DNA of 64,000 bases from Chitinophaga eiseniae (GTDB taxonomy: Bacteria > Bacteroidota > Bacteroidia > Chitinophagales > Chitinophagaceae), in the NCBI RefSeq assembly GCF_900167135.1, contig NZ_FUWZ01000002.1, positions 520,641 to 584,640 on the forward strand, in the 5' to 3' direction. How positions within the stretch are numbered: the first letter of the stretch is position 1; each line of letters opens with the position of its first letter. The notes under the pieces are model-generated. The model did not search any database. It had not been told where the DNA came from and worked only from the letters and a program-made list of their open reading frames with translations. A program made the translations under genes and the position numbers. This document shows positions 1 through 8,929 of the stretch, one piece after another.

Positions 1-1080
1 AGGCTTTTTAGTCACTACCTTGTTCAGCTCCACCAGCCCTTGCGCCAGCCTGTTGGTACGGGCATAACATTCCGCTTTGATCAGCATTATTTCCCCGGGC
101 AAAAAGATGGGAATAGGCTGGATATTGGATTTAAAGAATCCATTTATGACAAATTTCAACCCCGTTGCCTGCCTTGTCATGTAGAAGGGTATTCTGGCGT
201 CTGTAGGCGTGGGTTCCAGCGCTACAGGCAGTCCCATCGTAGAATCCACTACCTGGTAAATATTGCTGGTAGAAGAGACCAGGGTGAAAATAGGATTGGC
301 TACCTGGGGATTAAAATTAAAAGTGCTGACACCGGCCGCGGTAAGGTCTACTTTACCGGCAGCATCCAGCGCGGCGGTATAGTCGCCGGCATACAACGCG
401 TAACGGGCTTTGAGCGCATACAGGGTATTGACAATATTCACCCCTTTGGGTAAAAACGGTGTAATGCTGGTGCTGATCGGATTAGCTGCAATGGTATTCA
501 ATGCATTGTCGATGGTACGCACCGCCCGCACATAACCTTGTTTTCCCGGGATAAAATGCACATCGTCGCTCACCGCATCGGGCTTGCCGATGGTATCTGG
601 TACCTGCTCCCAGAAATTAGCCTGTACTCCCAGCGCCAGCGCTTTGAAAATAGATGTATAGGCTATCAGGCCGCTGGCGTAACCTTTGTCGGTCACCACC
701 GTATTAGTGGCGCGCAGTATATTTTCCGCGTCGAAGAGGATTTTGTTGGTGTATCCCCACATACCAGTCACGATCACGTTGTTGTTCAGCACCGTATTGC
801 CGCCAGTACCCAGCTGTCCTTCATCGGCATTACCCGGATTGGTGACAAACGTCTCCCCGCTTAGCAGGCTGCCGGCGGTAGTGGTGGTGTAAATAAGGCC
901 GGTCCTATCCTTGACAAAGTTGGCCTGCAACCCTACTGCCGTATTAGTAATCGCCTGGGGTGAACTGAAGGCCTGGTCCTGGGATGGCCCGGAAGGGTCC
1001 TGGTAATCTTTTTTACAGGCCGCCGCAGACAACAGTAACGTGGCCATGGTCATGTATGTATAGAAAGTAGTTCGTTTCAT
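1..1080 (-). CDS. SusD/RagB-family glycan-binding lipoprotein, C-terminus cut by window edge
   Basis: Reading from the ATG at 1080 gives 360 uninterrupted codons that run off the left edge, so the C-terminal part is missing. The protein starts with a lipoprotein signal: a short basic start, a hydrophobic stretch and a Cys near residue 22 preceded by SAAA. The mature part has helical, TPR-like sequence typical of SusD-type surface lipoproteins, which cap a SusC channel and bind the oligosaccharide outside the outer membrane. It starts 17 bases after the stop of the SusC gene, so the two are surely co-transcribed. The ligand cannot be told from the sequence. The family call rests on the lipoprotein start, the position after SusC and the general sequence style. 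Confidence 0.85.
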   Translation of the reverse strand, partial: MKRTTFYTYMTMATLLLSAAACKKDYQDPSGPSQDQAFSSPQAITNTAVGLQANFVKDRTGLIYTTTTAGSLLSGETFVTNPGNADEGQLGTGGNTVLNNNVIVTGMWGYTNKILFDAENILRATNTVVTDKGYASGLIAYTSIFKALALGVQANFWEQVPDTIGKPDAVSDDVHFIPGKQGYVRAVRTIDNALNTIAANPISTSITPFLPKGVNIVNTLYALKARYALYAGDYTAALDAAGKVDLTAAGVSTFNFNPQVANPIFTLVSSTSNIYQVVDSTMGLPVALEPTPTDARIPFYMTRQATGLKFVINGFFKSNIQPIPIFLPGEIMLIKAECYARTNRLAQGLVELNKVVTKKP

Positions 1081-1097
1081 GATTTGTCTTTTTAGCA

Positions 1098-4000
1098 TTA
1101 GAATTTAGCGCGGACGGTCAGGTTATAAGTGCGCGGAACAGGAACTGCGCCGAAGTCAATGCCCCGTAAAAGCGTGCTCTGCCCAGCGGCGTTCACTTCA
1201 GGGTCATATCCTTTGTAGTTGTCCCATGAGATGAGGTTCCGGCCACCCAGGCTCACGGTCAGGTTATTCAATCCTTTGAATACCTTTCCGAAATCATAGC
1301 TGAGAGACACTTCACGCAGTTTCACGAAGCTGCCGTCGTCGATCCTGAATTCCTGGATGTTGTACACACCGGCGATCCAGCCCCTGGGCAGCTGGCCCAG
1401 GTCTTCCTGCTCGGCAATCTTACCGTTGTCAACACCCTGGCGGGTCCTGAAGTCGGCGTTAAAAACATCCACGCCCTGTACGGCATCCAGTTGTATATGC
1501 AGCCCCAGTTTTTTGTATTGCAGATCGGTGGTGAAAGTACCGGTCCAGTCGGGATTAGGATCACCGATTTTCCTGTTGAGCGCCGGAGCGGAAGCCAGCG
1601 GCAGGCCGGTGGCCGGGTCACGCTGCGCCTGGTAGTCGAACGGGCCTTTCTGCGTACCTCTTTCCGTAACAGGAATGCCGGCCGGCGTAGTGAGAATATT
1701 GCCATTGGCATCGCGGGCATAGAAGGTGCCGTAGAAGAAGCCGATAGGATAACCGGCGGCGATAGCCACGGGCGCACCCCCTACGGTATTCAACAGCACC
1801 AGCGACTGCCCGATGTTTATCGCTTCGTTGCGGTTACGGTTGAAGATGGCCGTCAGGCTCCAGGAGAAATCTTTCGTCTTTACCGGAATGGCATTGAGCA
1901 CCACTTCTATACCGTTATTGCGCAGTGAACCGATGTTGCTGCGTATGAAATTATAGCCGTTGGTTTGCGCCACCGCACGGTCAATCAGCAGGTCTTCCAC
2001 CTTTTTACGGTAGTAGTTCACACTCAGCCCGATGCGGTCGTTCAGGAAAGACAGGTCTGTACCGAATTCCAGCTCTTTCTGCTTTTCAGGTTTCACATCA
2101 GGATCGGTGTAGGTGAGCGGTCCCTGGAACCCGGAGGCGCCCACAAAAGCGTTGGCAACGTAGGTGTTATAGCGGGCGTACGGAGAAATACCGGTGAGGT
2201 TGCCTGATTCGCCGTAGGCGGCGCGCAGCTTGAACAGCGTCCACCATTTGGCTACGGAAGATTTAGCCCAGAAATCGGTACCGGACAATACATAACTGCC
2301 GCTCAGCTTAGTATACAGCAGGTTACGTTCGTTTTTGCCGAATACAGAAGAACCGTCCACACGCAGGGCGCCGGTAAGGAACAACTGGTTGCGGTACTTA
2401 AAGTTCTGCTGGATATATTCACCGGAGATAGAGAACTCAGAACGCTGGTCGGCACCGGGAATAGCGGTAGTGGCTTTATCCGCCGTTTGTACGAAAGGCG
2501 GCATGCCCCGTCCCTGTTGCAGGGAATAATGCTGCCGCTGATATTGTACGGAGTATCCTACCTGCGTTACAGATTCCAGGTTGTTGCTGATACGGGCGTT
2601 GTAAGTGGCGTTCGCATCGTGGTTGATCAGGAAAGAGGTATTGGTGCCGGCGCTGGCGTAGCCATTCTGCGCGGGGTCGAGTGAGGTGCCGCCGCCATAG
2701 AAGCCGGTACTTACGTTATAGGCGTAGGGCGGAACGAAAGTAGTACCGTCCTGGTAGTAGTTATCGATACCTACATGATAGTCCAGTGTCAGGTTTTTGA
2801 TCGGGTTCGCCTTCAGGCCCAGACCGGCAATAACACGGCCCACCTGTTGCTGCTGACGGAAGTCTTCGATGATGGACACCGGGTTCACACGCCCCAGGTT
2901 ACCTACTTTCATCAGGTTGCCCACGGCATCCCGTTGCTGTATATCGTAGTAGTTGCCCAGGATGGTCACGGAGTTCATCGGCGAGTAGAAAGTATTACCG
3001 TCAGGTTTTTCCTTCGACTTACTGTAAACATAGTTGACCGTCGCGTTCATGGTGAGCCATTTGGTCACCTCCTGGTCGAGGTTCACCCGGAAACTGAAGC
3101 GGTTGAAATCCGTGTTCTTGATGATACCCTGGTTATAGAAGTAGCTCGCAGAAGCGTAGTATTTGGTTTTATCTTTTCCGCCGGCAATAGACACGTTATT
3201 GTCGGTACCTACTCCGGTACGGAAAATATAATCCTGGTAGTCGTACCGCTGCACAGGGAATTTGCTCACCACTGCCGGTGTCAGGATGTTCTGGGTGGAA
3301 TCGTTCGGATTCCCGCCAAACTTGGTAGGAGCGCGGTTGACATCCAGTTTTTTACGCAGCTCATTAATGGAGATGCCGGTGGAGAAGTTGATCACCGGGG
3401 CGCCGGTGCTGCCTCTTTTGGTGAAGATCTGCACTACGCCGGCGTTGGCGCGTGATCCGTAGATAGCGGCGGCAGCGGCGCCATTCAGCACTTCCACGCG
3501 TTCTATATCGTCCGGGTTGATATCGGCCATACGGTTCTGGCCAACGTTACCAACGAAGTTATTACCACCCTGGGTACTGGCGCCATAGTTAGGATCGGCA
3601 TTGGTAACACGGGTGGAGGAGTTATCGACGATCACACCATCTACGATGTACAGTGGTTCAGTAGAACCGCCGATGGTGCTGATACCTCTCAGTTTTACAG
3701 AGATACCGCCGGAAGGGTCTCCCGAGTTCTGGGTAATCTGCGCACCGGCCGTTTTACCCTGCAAAGCAGCTAATACGTTGCCGGTGGCGCCTTTGTTCAG
3801 GTCCTCCGCTTTCACGGAGCTGATGTAGCTGCCCAGCTGGCGGCGGGTGGTACCCTGGGAAGTACCCGTCACCACGATCTCATCCAGATTGGATACCGAA
3901 ACACCCATGGTCACGTCCCGGGTGATGTTGGAGGTACCAATCGTGACAGGTATTTCCTGGGAGGTAAAACCTACACCGGTAACAGCCAGCACATAGTTGC

Positions 4001-4229
4001 CCGCCGGCACATTGACCATAAAGCTGTACAGCCCGTCTACTGTGGTATTGGCGCCGGCTTTACTGTTTTTGAGCGTAACGGTAATTCCAGGTAAAGGGGT
4101 TCCGGTTTCGTCTGTTACCTTACCGGATATTTTCACCTGCGCGCTGACGGTGGCTGCCAGGCAGGTCATCAACAGTAAAAGCAGCACACGGCCACCTCCT
4201 GTCAATCGCATAAATACACGCGTGATCAT
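1098..4229 (-). CDS. SusC/RagA-family TonB-linked outer-membrane transporter
   Basis: The 1043-residue protein has a signal peptide ending near AATVSAQ. A carboxypeptidase-regulatory-like domain follows (about residues 32-115, starting ISGKVTDETGTPLPG), then a TonB plug with the SusC hallmark LRGISTIGGSTEPLYIVDG near residue 185, then a long beta-barrel. It has no STN domain, so it probably does not signal to a FecR. With the SusD gene just downstream it forms a pair that imports an oligosaccharide across the outer membrane using TonB energy. The nearest upstream gene on the same strand is a DeoR-type regulator 259 bases away, a plausible local controller. The substrate is unknown. Confidence 0.95.
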   Translation of the reverse strand: MITRVFMRLTGGGRVLLLLLMTCLAATVSAQVKISGKVTDETGTPLPGITVTLKNSKAGANTTVDGLYSFMVNVPAGNYVLAVTGVGFTSQEIPVTIGTSNITRDVTMGVSVSNLDEIVVTGTSQGTTRRQLGSYISSVKAEDLNKGATGNVLAALQGKTAGAQITQNSGDPSGGISVKLRGISTIGGSTEPLYIVDGVIVDNSSTRVTNADPNYGASTQGGNNFVGNVGQNRMADINPDDIERVEVLNGAAAAAIYGSRANAGVVQIFTKRGSTGAPVINFSTGISINELRKKLDVNRAPTKFGGNPNDSTQNILTPAVVSKFPVQRYDYQDYIFRTGVGTDNNVSIAGGKDKTKYYASASYFYNQGIIKNTDFNRFSFRVNLDQEVTKWLTMNATVNYVYSKSKEKPDGNTFYSPMNSVTILGNYYDIQQRDAVGNLMKVGNLGRVNPVSIIEDFRQQQQVGRVIAGLGLKANPIKNLTLDYHVGIDNYYQDGTTFVPPYAYNVSTGFYGGGTSLDPAQNGYASAGTNTSFLINHDANATYNARISNNLESVTQVGYSVQYQRQHYSLQQGRGMPPFVQTADKATTAIPGADQRSEFSISGEYIQQNFKYRNQLFLTGALRVDGSSVFGKNERNLLYTKLSGSYVLSGTDFWAKSSVAKWWTLFKLRAAYGESGNLTGISPYARYNTYVANAFVGASGFQGPLTYTDPDVKPEKQKELEFGTDLSFLNDRIGLSVNYYRKKVEDLLIDRAVAQTNGYNFIRSNIGSLRNNGIEVVLNAIPVKTKDFSWSLTAIFNRNRNEAINIGQSLVLLNTVGGAPVAIAAGYPIGFFYGTFYARDANGNILTTPAGIPVTERGTQKGPFDYQAQRDPATGLPLASAPALNRKIGDPNPDWTGTFTTDLQYKKLGLHIQLDAVQGVDVFNADFRTRQGVDNGKIAEQEDLGQLPRGWIAGVYNIQEFRIDDGSFVKLREVSLSYDFGKVFKGLNNLTVSLGGRNLISWDNYKGYDPEVNAAGQSTLLRGIDFGAVPVPRTYNLTVRAKF

Positions 4230-4488
4230 AAGTGATTTTTAAATGTTGGTTACTGTTGTTGGAAGCCCTTAAAACAGTCGCATAACAACTGTTGAATGGT
4301 TGATTGCCTTATTGAATCCTCTTATTTGTGCCTGTTGTAAAAGCTAAGGCCGGAACGGTGTCATACTGCCTGCACCGGCCATTCCCGAAATTTGTTTTCC
4401 ACAACGATCTCTTCACACATTGGTTGTCCTGTAAAACAGCCCGGGTGGGCTATTTGTTGATGAACGTGTTAAATAACAGATAGGATAC

Positions 4489-5235
4489 CTATAAAATCCT
4501 GATTCCTTTGCTGCTGTATGGCTGCAACTTCTTCGATTTTGGCTGCAACTCGGTGATTAATATATCGATGTCTTCTACATTACATACTTTCAGGTGCTCT
4601 GCGGTATTCACCTTCTCCGATATACACATGGCCACCACTTTTCTCGCGGTACCGGCCATCGCTTTTTTCACCTGCACCACCTCCCAGTCGTTGTCCGTAA
4701 GTCCCGCCTGCACATCAATGGCGTTGACGCCCAGGAAACACAGGTCCGCCCGGATATCCCTTATTTTGGCGATCGCCTCTCCGCCAACGGTGATCTTCGA
4801 GTTTTTAGCCAGCTTGTCGCCGATCACAATGACTTCTATATTGGGATGATTGGCATATTCAAAAGCTGCCGGTAAACTCACGGTGATAAAGGTGGCCCGC
4901 AGCTCCGGCGGTAATATCCGCGCCAGCTGCAGAATGGTAGTGCCGCCGGTGGTCAGTACAAACATACCGTCATGGATCAGCCCTACCGCCTTCTGGGCAA
5001 TGATGCGTTTCTCCTCAATGGCATATACATCCTGCGCTACCGCTCCCTGATGAAATGAGTTGGACAAGCCGCCACCATGTACTTTGAGGATTTTTCCTTC
5101 CTGTGCCAGCGCCGCCAGGTCCCGGCGGATCGTATCCTCCGAAACCCCCATCTGCTCGCTCAGATGCGACGACAATACCTTGTTATGGAGGTTGACCTGA
5201 TGTAAGATATATGCCTGACGTTCCTTTTTCAGCAT
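4489..5235 (-). CDS. DeoR/GlpR-family transcriptional regulator
   Basis: The 248-residue protein has the DeoR layout. An N-terminal winged helix-turn-helix (about 1-55) contains the family signature LSEQMGVSEDTIRRDL, and a C-terminal sugar-phosphate-binding domain (about 75-235) contains TTGGTTILQLAR. DeoR proteins are usually repressors released by a phosphorylated sugar. It lies between a FAD-dependent oxidoreductase gene, separated by a terminator, and a SusC/SusD pair on the same strand, so control of the sugar locus at 1-4229 is likely but inferred. Three TGCA boxes spaced exactly 10 bp lie about 60 bases upstream of the start and could be its own operator. Confidence 0.93.
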   Translation of the reverse strand: MLKKERQAYILHQVNLHNKVLSSHLSEQMGVSEDTIRRDLAALAQEGKILKVHGGGLSNSFHQGAVAQDVYAIEEKRIIAQKAVGLIHDGMFVLTTGGTTILQLARILPPELRATFITVSLPAAFEYANHPNIEVIVIGDKLAKNSKITVGGEAIAKIRDIRADLCFLGVNAIDVQAGLTDNDWEVVQVKKAMAGTARKVVAMCISEKVNTAEHLKVCNVEDIDILITELQPKSKKLQPYSSKGIRIL

Positions 5236-5290
5236 AGGAAGTATTATTCTGCTTTAAATTCGGCAAAAAAACGCATTCAAACAAATATAA

Positions 5291-5320
5291 AAATGCAGTT
5301 TCATGCATATTTCTGCATAA
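5291..5320 (-). promoter_or_regulatory. Three TGCA boxes phased at 10 bp, candidate DeoR operator
   Basis: TGCA occurs at 5294, 5304 and 5314, one helical turn apart, with similar AT-rich spacers (TTTCATGCAT then TTTCTGCAT). The cluster is 56 bases upstream of the DeoR-type start and downstream of the terminator that closes the neighbouring operon. It could be a site for self-repression. The role is inferred from position and phasing. Confidence 0.4.
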
Positions 5321-5402
5321 AACGTCGGACTATCGCGTAATATTTCCTTTTAAAATTTTTTTTTTCGGGAGATGACCACCTGCTGCCGATGACCATTTTT
5401 TC

Positions 5403-5437
5403 AAAAAAAAGACCGTCCGGCATCATGCCGGACGGTC
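5403..5437 (-). terminator. Rho-independent terminator after the FAD-oxidoreductase gene
   Basis: A perfect 13-bp inverted repeat (GACCGTCCGGCAT and its complement, 5411-5437) is followed on the minus strand by eight T. It lies 25 bases past the stop at 5462 and closes the sigma/FecR/SusC/SusD/oxidoreductase series. Confidence 0.85.
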
Positions 5438-5461
5438 TGTCTCAAAATCTGAAATGATAAT

Positions 5462-7456
5462 CTACCGGGCGATAAACAACAGCGCATCTGCCACCACTGC
5501 ACCATCGGCCTGCTCGTTGCTAATCTCTACGTAAGCTTTCTTCCCCTTCGGTAAACGGAAAGTACCCAGCGACACCCATTCGCCGGAAGTCTGTCCCTCT
5601 ACTTTAACCGCCCCTGTCTCTATCTTCACCGGCTTCAGCACCTTTCCGTCAAAAACCCGCACATGGGTCACCGTCGCCTGGCCGGCCAGCTTGGGCAGAT
5701 AGCTGTAAATATGGTACTCGCCTTCCCGTTGTATTTCCGGTGCAAAACGTGCAGACTTCGGCATACCGCCCTTGCTGTCATCCATGTACAGGGAAGGACC
5801 GTAGCAGCCATGGGTTTCTTTTTTCCAGTCGCCTTTCAACGTTACATGGGCCGCATCATCATTATCCACCAGTATCTCCGGCGTGCTGTTATCGGCCAGC
5901 GGATTGGCTGCCAGCAGCTGCTGTACCTTCTTCACGGCCACCTGCTGCACCGGCACCTTGCTGTCGATAGCCACCACCGCCGCGGTTGCGGCAGATTGCG
6001 CCAGCACCATAAACACCGGCTCCATCCGGATAGATCCATACGCGATATGGGAAGCGGATAAACAAACCGGCACCAGCAGGTTGGCACACTCGCCCGTCTT
6101 AGGCACCAGCGACCGGTAAGACACCGGGTAAGGACCAAACCCGCCAATCTGTACATCTCCCTCGTTCTTCACCATACCATTCACCACTATCCGCTGACAG
6201 TTATGCGAATCCATGGTATAGGCCGCCATGCCCACACCGTCGGTCACGGTAGCACGCCCCTGGCAATTGGCCTGCGTCATCACATACTCGCCCACCATAC
6301 GGCGCACTTCGCGGACATACAGCTGCGGCGACCAGTGACCGTTGGCCACATATTCATCCTTAGGATACCCCCACTGCAGCATCTCCCGGCGCAAAAGCTC
6401 CGGCATCCGCGGATCATGGCCGATAAAATATAACAAGCCCTTATTATACAACTCATGCTGCCGAATGATCTCTTTCCTTGTCTTTGCATCCGCCTCCGGA
6501 TAATCGTAGTTCATCCCGATCATATCGGTAGAGAAAGGGCCGTTATTGTTAATGTCCGTTTTACCGTTCGGCATCAGGTCAAACTTCAGAAACGCCCGCA
6601 GGCTTTTGGCCGGTGCTTTCTCCAGTACGCGCAGCAGCAGCTCGTACCGGGAAGCGTCATAACCTTCCGGCTGCGTAACAGGGACCATGTTCTCCGGACG
6701 ATTGGTAAGACAGATGCGGAAATTATACGCCTGCACATACTTGTCGCCGCTGCCCTGCGCTGCCATCGGCGTAGGACTAACGCCCCACAACAGCCCGCTT
6801 TCCGGTTTTCCCGGCGTCTTGTAGGGATCGATCCCATCGGGGAACTGGTGCTTGTCCTTCAGCTGCACACCGTTGTAGGTCTCCTGGTAGGTACTGTTCG
6901 CCTCACGGCCTACGGTATACGAAACACCGGCTTTTGCCATCAGATCGCCTTCATAGGAACAGTCGATAAACATACGGGCCTTCACCACTACGGGGGTAGC
7001 GCCTTCCAGCGTAATCTCCCTGATGTAGCCGTTCTCTTTTTTTACGCTGCTCAGGGGATGATCATACCAGATTTCCACTTTCGCGTTTTTCAGATAACCG
7101 TCAAATGTCTGTGCAGCTACATGCGGCTCAAAAATCCATTGCTCAAACTTACCATAGTGCGCACCGATACGACGGTAGAAGTCACGGGCCAGTCCGGTGA
7201 TCGCGTATTTATTACCGATATCCGTATAGCCCAGGCCACCGGTGGTCAGTCCGCCGAGATGTCTGCCCGGCTCTATCAGCAATACGGTCTTATTCAGCTT
7301 TTTGGCGGTATATGCCGCCATGATACCGGCAGAAGTGCCACCATACACACAAATATCCACTTCTTTGGGCGTACCGGCCTGTGCGGCGACCGGTATGGTC
7401 AACGGGCAACAAATGGCCAACAGCCACCATTTAATTTGTCTGATCATAGTTGTCAT
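5462..7456 (-). CDS. Secreted FAD-dependent oxidoreductase with golvesin-like C-terminal domain
   Basis: The 664-residue protein has an N-terminal signal peptide ending near PVAAQA. An FAD-binding Rossmann fold follows, with the glycine motif YGGTSAGIMAAYTA and an acidic residue ending the second strand (LLIEPGRHLGGLTTGGLG). This matches the FAD_oxidored type often found next to polysaccharide genes. The last 100 or so residues look like the beta-sandwich found at the end of xanthan lyase and golvesin proteins. The start lies one base after the SusD stop, so it is the last gene of that operon. A second Met, three codons in, is an equally good start. It probably oxidises a sugar or sugar-derived compound in the periplasm or at the surface. 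The substrate is unknown. Confidence 0.85.
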   Translation of the reverse strand: MTTMIRQIKWWLLAICCPLTIPVAAQAGTPKEVDICVYGGTSAGIMAAYTAKKLNKTVLLIEPGRHLGGLTTGGLGYTDIGNKYAITGLARDFYRRIGAHYGKFEQWIFEPHVAAQTFDGYLKNAKVEIWYDHPLSSVKKENGYIREITLEGATPVVVKARMFIDCSYEGDLMAKAGVSYTVGREANSTYQETYNGVQLKDKHQFPDGIDPYKTPGKPESGLLWGVSPTPMAAQGSGDKYVQAYNFRICLTNRPENMVPVTQPEGYDASRYELLLRVLEKAPAKSLRAFLKFDLMPNGKTDINNNGPFSTDMIGMNYDYPEADAKTRKEIIRQHELYNKGLLYFIGHDPRMPELLRREMLQWGYPKDEYVANGHWSPQLYVREVRRMVGEYVMTQANCQGRATVTDGVGMAAYTMDSHNCQRIVVNGMVKNEGDVQIGGFGPYPVSYRSLVPKTGECANLLVPVCLSASHIAYGSIRMEPVFMVLAQSAATAAVVAIDSKVPVQQVAVKKVQQLLAANPLADNSTPEILVDNDDAAHVTLKGDWKKETHGCYGPSLYMDDSKGGMPKSARFAPEIQREGEYHIYSYLPKLAGQATVTHVRVFDGKVLKPVKIETGAVKVEGQTSGEWVSLGTFRLPKGKKAYVEISNEQADGAVVADALLFIAR

Positions 7457-7457
7457 T

Positions 7458-8906
7458 TTAATAACCGGGATTTTGGTCTTTTATTGGGTCAATTGCTTTG
7501 TTATAGTTGTATTCAGTGGTAGGAATCGGCCACAGTAGATGCCTGTCGGCCATCGTAATGCCTTTCATGGCTTTGATCACGCTCTTGGCAATGCCCAGCC
7601 GTTTCAGGTCCAGCCAGTGCTTACCCTCTCCACAGTCTTCATAAGCGCGCTCCTGCACTACCCGGTCCACAAAGGCCTGTAAGCTGCCGTAGTCCGCCAT
7701 TTTAAAATCCACGGCAGCATCTGCCACCATCGGGTTCTTACCGTAAGCACGGCGGTGTATCATGTTCAGTTTCTCCAGCGCATCGGTGGTAGGGCCGTTG
7801 TTAACGCGGCTGTCGCACTCTGCGTAAAACAGCAGCAGATCAGCGTAGCGGTACATGGGGTAATCATTACCGGCTGCAGTGGTGGTGGTGCGGTCACTGA
7901 ATTTTTTATTGAGAATGGTACCGGGCCCCAGGCCAAACGTTTGTACGTACCAGTTATAATCGTACCGGAGATCGTTCTTGTCCCAGTTCTTTGCAAAAGT
8001 ATTGTTGACAGCATCGCTGTACAAAGTGTAATAACCACCCGGAGGATAATAACCGGCACCTGGATAATGCGCATACATAGGATACTGAAACCCTTGTCCG
8101 GATGGCTGCCGGGAGAACTTCAGATAAAAGATCTCTTCGGGCGTGGTGATAATATCCGGACCAAACAGTTTATCAAAATCGGCAGATACCATCACATTTA
8201 CCAATGAGAACTTACCGGACTGTATCACTTCCAGCGCTTTGTCCCGCGCTTTCTGATAATCATTCACGTTCATATACACGTCCGTCAGTACGGTCTTGGC
8301 AGCCCATTTGGACGGTGCTCCCACCAGCCGGCCGGCGTCCGGCAGATGAGCCTCGGCAAACAGCAGGTCTTCCGTAATCAGCTGATACACCGCTTCCCTG
8401 CTGCTTCTCGGTACGTTCAGTGAATCCATGTTATGCTCCTTCCGGATAGGCACACCGGCCCAGTTACGCACCAGGTGGAAATACAGCAACGCCCGCATGA
8501 ACCGGGCTTCTGCCAGGAATTTGTTTTTATCTTCTTCACTGAGATTTTTACCGGCAGGCGTTTTCTGGATCACAATGTTGGCGTTGCGGATCGCTTCGTA
8601 AAACGCAGCCCACATACCAGCGATACGGGTAATATTGGTATTATCCAGACCGGCGTAATCATTCAGCGGCGCGTGGCTGCCACGGCCATACATATATTCC
8701 GTATAAATTTCCTGCTGCACCTGATACAGCGCGCCCATGGTGCCTCCTGCACGAATAGGCGTATAGATGGCGTTCAGGCCGGCCTGCACTTCGGCGGCGT
8801 TATTATAAAACTGTTCTGCTGCGATTGACTGCGGCTTTTCATCCAGCAGTTTTGCGCAGGAAGTGAACAACAGCACAGACAATATGACAAGGATACTATA
8901 TTTCAT
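7458..8906 (-). CDS. SusD/RagB-family glycan-binding lipoprotein
   Basis: The protein has 482 residues from the ATG at 8906. That start is preferred over the longer frame (from 8942) because it gives a clean lipoprotein signal: MKYSILVILSVLLFTSC, with the lipid-bearing Cys at 17. The longer frame would also overlap the upstream SusC gene. The sequence has SusD-type helical repeats and the usual C-terminal ending of RagB proteins (LLWPIPTTEYNYNK). It sits between the STN-type SusC and the oxidoreductase in one operon. Its role is to bind the glycan on the cell surface and feed it to SusC. The ligand is not known. Confidence 0.95.
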   Translation of the reverse strand: MKYSILVILSVLLFTSCAKLLDEKPQSIAAEQFYNNAAEVQAGLNAIYTPIRAGGTMGALYQVQQEIYTEYMYGRGSHAPLNDYAGLDNTNITRIAGMWAAFYEAIRNANIVIQKTPAGKNLSEEDKNKFLAEARFMRALLYFHLVRNWAGVPIRKEHNMDSLNVPRSSREAVYQLITEDLLFAEAHLPDAGRLVGAPSKWAAKTVLTDVYMNVNDYQKARDKALEVIQSGKFSLVNVMVSADFDKLFGPDIITTPEEIFYLKFSRQPSGQGFQYPMYAHYPGAGYYPPGGYYTLYSDAVNNTFAKNWDKNDLRYDYNWYVQTFGLGPGTILNKKFSDRTTTTAAGNDYPMYRYADLLLFYAECDSRVNNGPTTDALEKLNMIHRRAYGKNPMVADAAVDFKMADYGSLQAFVDRVVQERAYEDCGEGKHWLDLKRLGIAKSVIKAMKGITMADRHLLWPIPTTEYNYNKAIDPIKDQNPGY

Positions 8907-8929
8907 AAAAAAGATTGAATGTTGGAAAA

